A DNA stretch of 64,000 nucleotides from an uncultured Pelagibacteraceae bacterium (GTDB lineage: Bacteria; Pseudomonadota; Alphaproteobacteria; Pelagibacterales; Pelagibacteraceae), in contig CABXYE010000001.1 of NCBI GenBank assembly GCA_902516425.1, positions 59,845 to 123,844 of the forward strand, given 5' to 3'. Positions 63,939 to 64,000 of this stretch are shown here, in pieces (position 1 is the first letter of the stretch; every line of letters starts with the position of its first letter). The notes under the pieces are model-generated. The model was not told the DNA's origin. It saw only the letters and a program-made list of their open reading frames with translations, and made no database searches. A program made the position numbers and the translations under genes.

Positions 63939-64000
63939 AGGAAAGAATATTAATAAAGATTAATAGAAAAATACAGCTTATTTAGTTAGCATTTTCTTTA

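Overview
AT-rich window in the style of a streamlined alphaproteobacterium (SAR11/Pelagibacterales-like; inferred from gene content, dmdA similarity and compact gene spacing). About 1-26.6 kb is an accessory surface/type IV pilus (T4P) region. It contains two tandem beta-propeller/autotransporter-like genes (the first truncated by the window edge), a trypsin-like protease, several prepilins (one missed by the ORF track and lacking ATG/GTG/TTG), pilC/pilB/secretin/pilP-like/pilO-like genes, and a PilM-PilN fusion with an N-terminal domain resembling the integrase/AP2-type DNA-binding fold. A divergent intergenic region follows, carrying seven exact copies of TTTGTGTTA, four of them in two long inverted repeats. 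Beyond it lie pilT, a minor-pilin operon, a PilY1-like protein with an NHL-type propeller inserted in its VWA domain, a two-gene insert flanked by ~60 bp direct repeats, pilD, and another prepilin. The rest (26.6-64 kb) is mostly core metabolism: lpd-sucBA-sucDC-mdh-mmsA-sdhBADC-asd, a DMSP demethylation cluster (dmdA, alpha/beta hydrolase, dmdB, dmdC), leuBDC, rplS-trmD-rpsP (no rimM), ffh with a structured leader, dapF, ftsY, an amidase, a TRAP transporter with an attenuator-like terminator, and two 2-hydroxyacid oxidoreductases. The strongest candidate for something undescribed is the T4P locus, where a pilus-assembly protein may carry a DNA-binding domain next to an operator-like repeat array. 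No tRNA, rRNA, CRISPR or transposase was seen.
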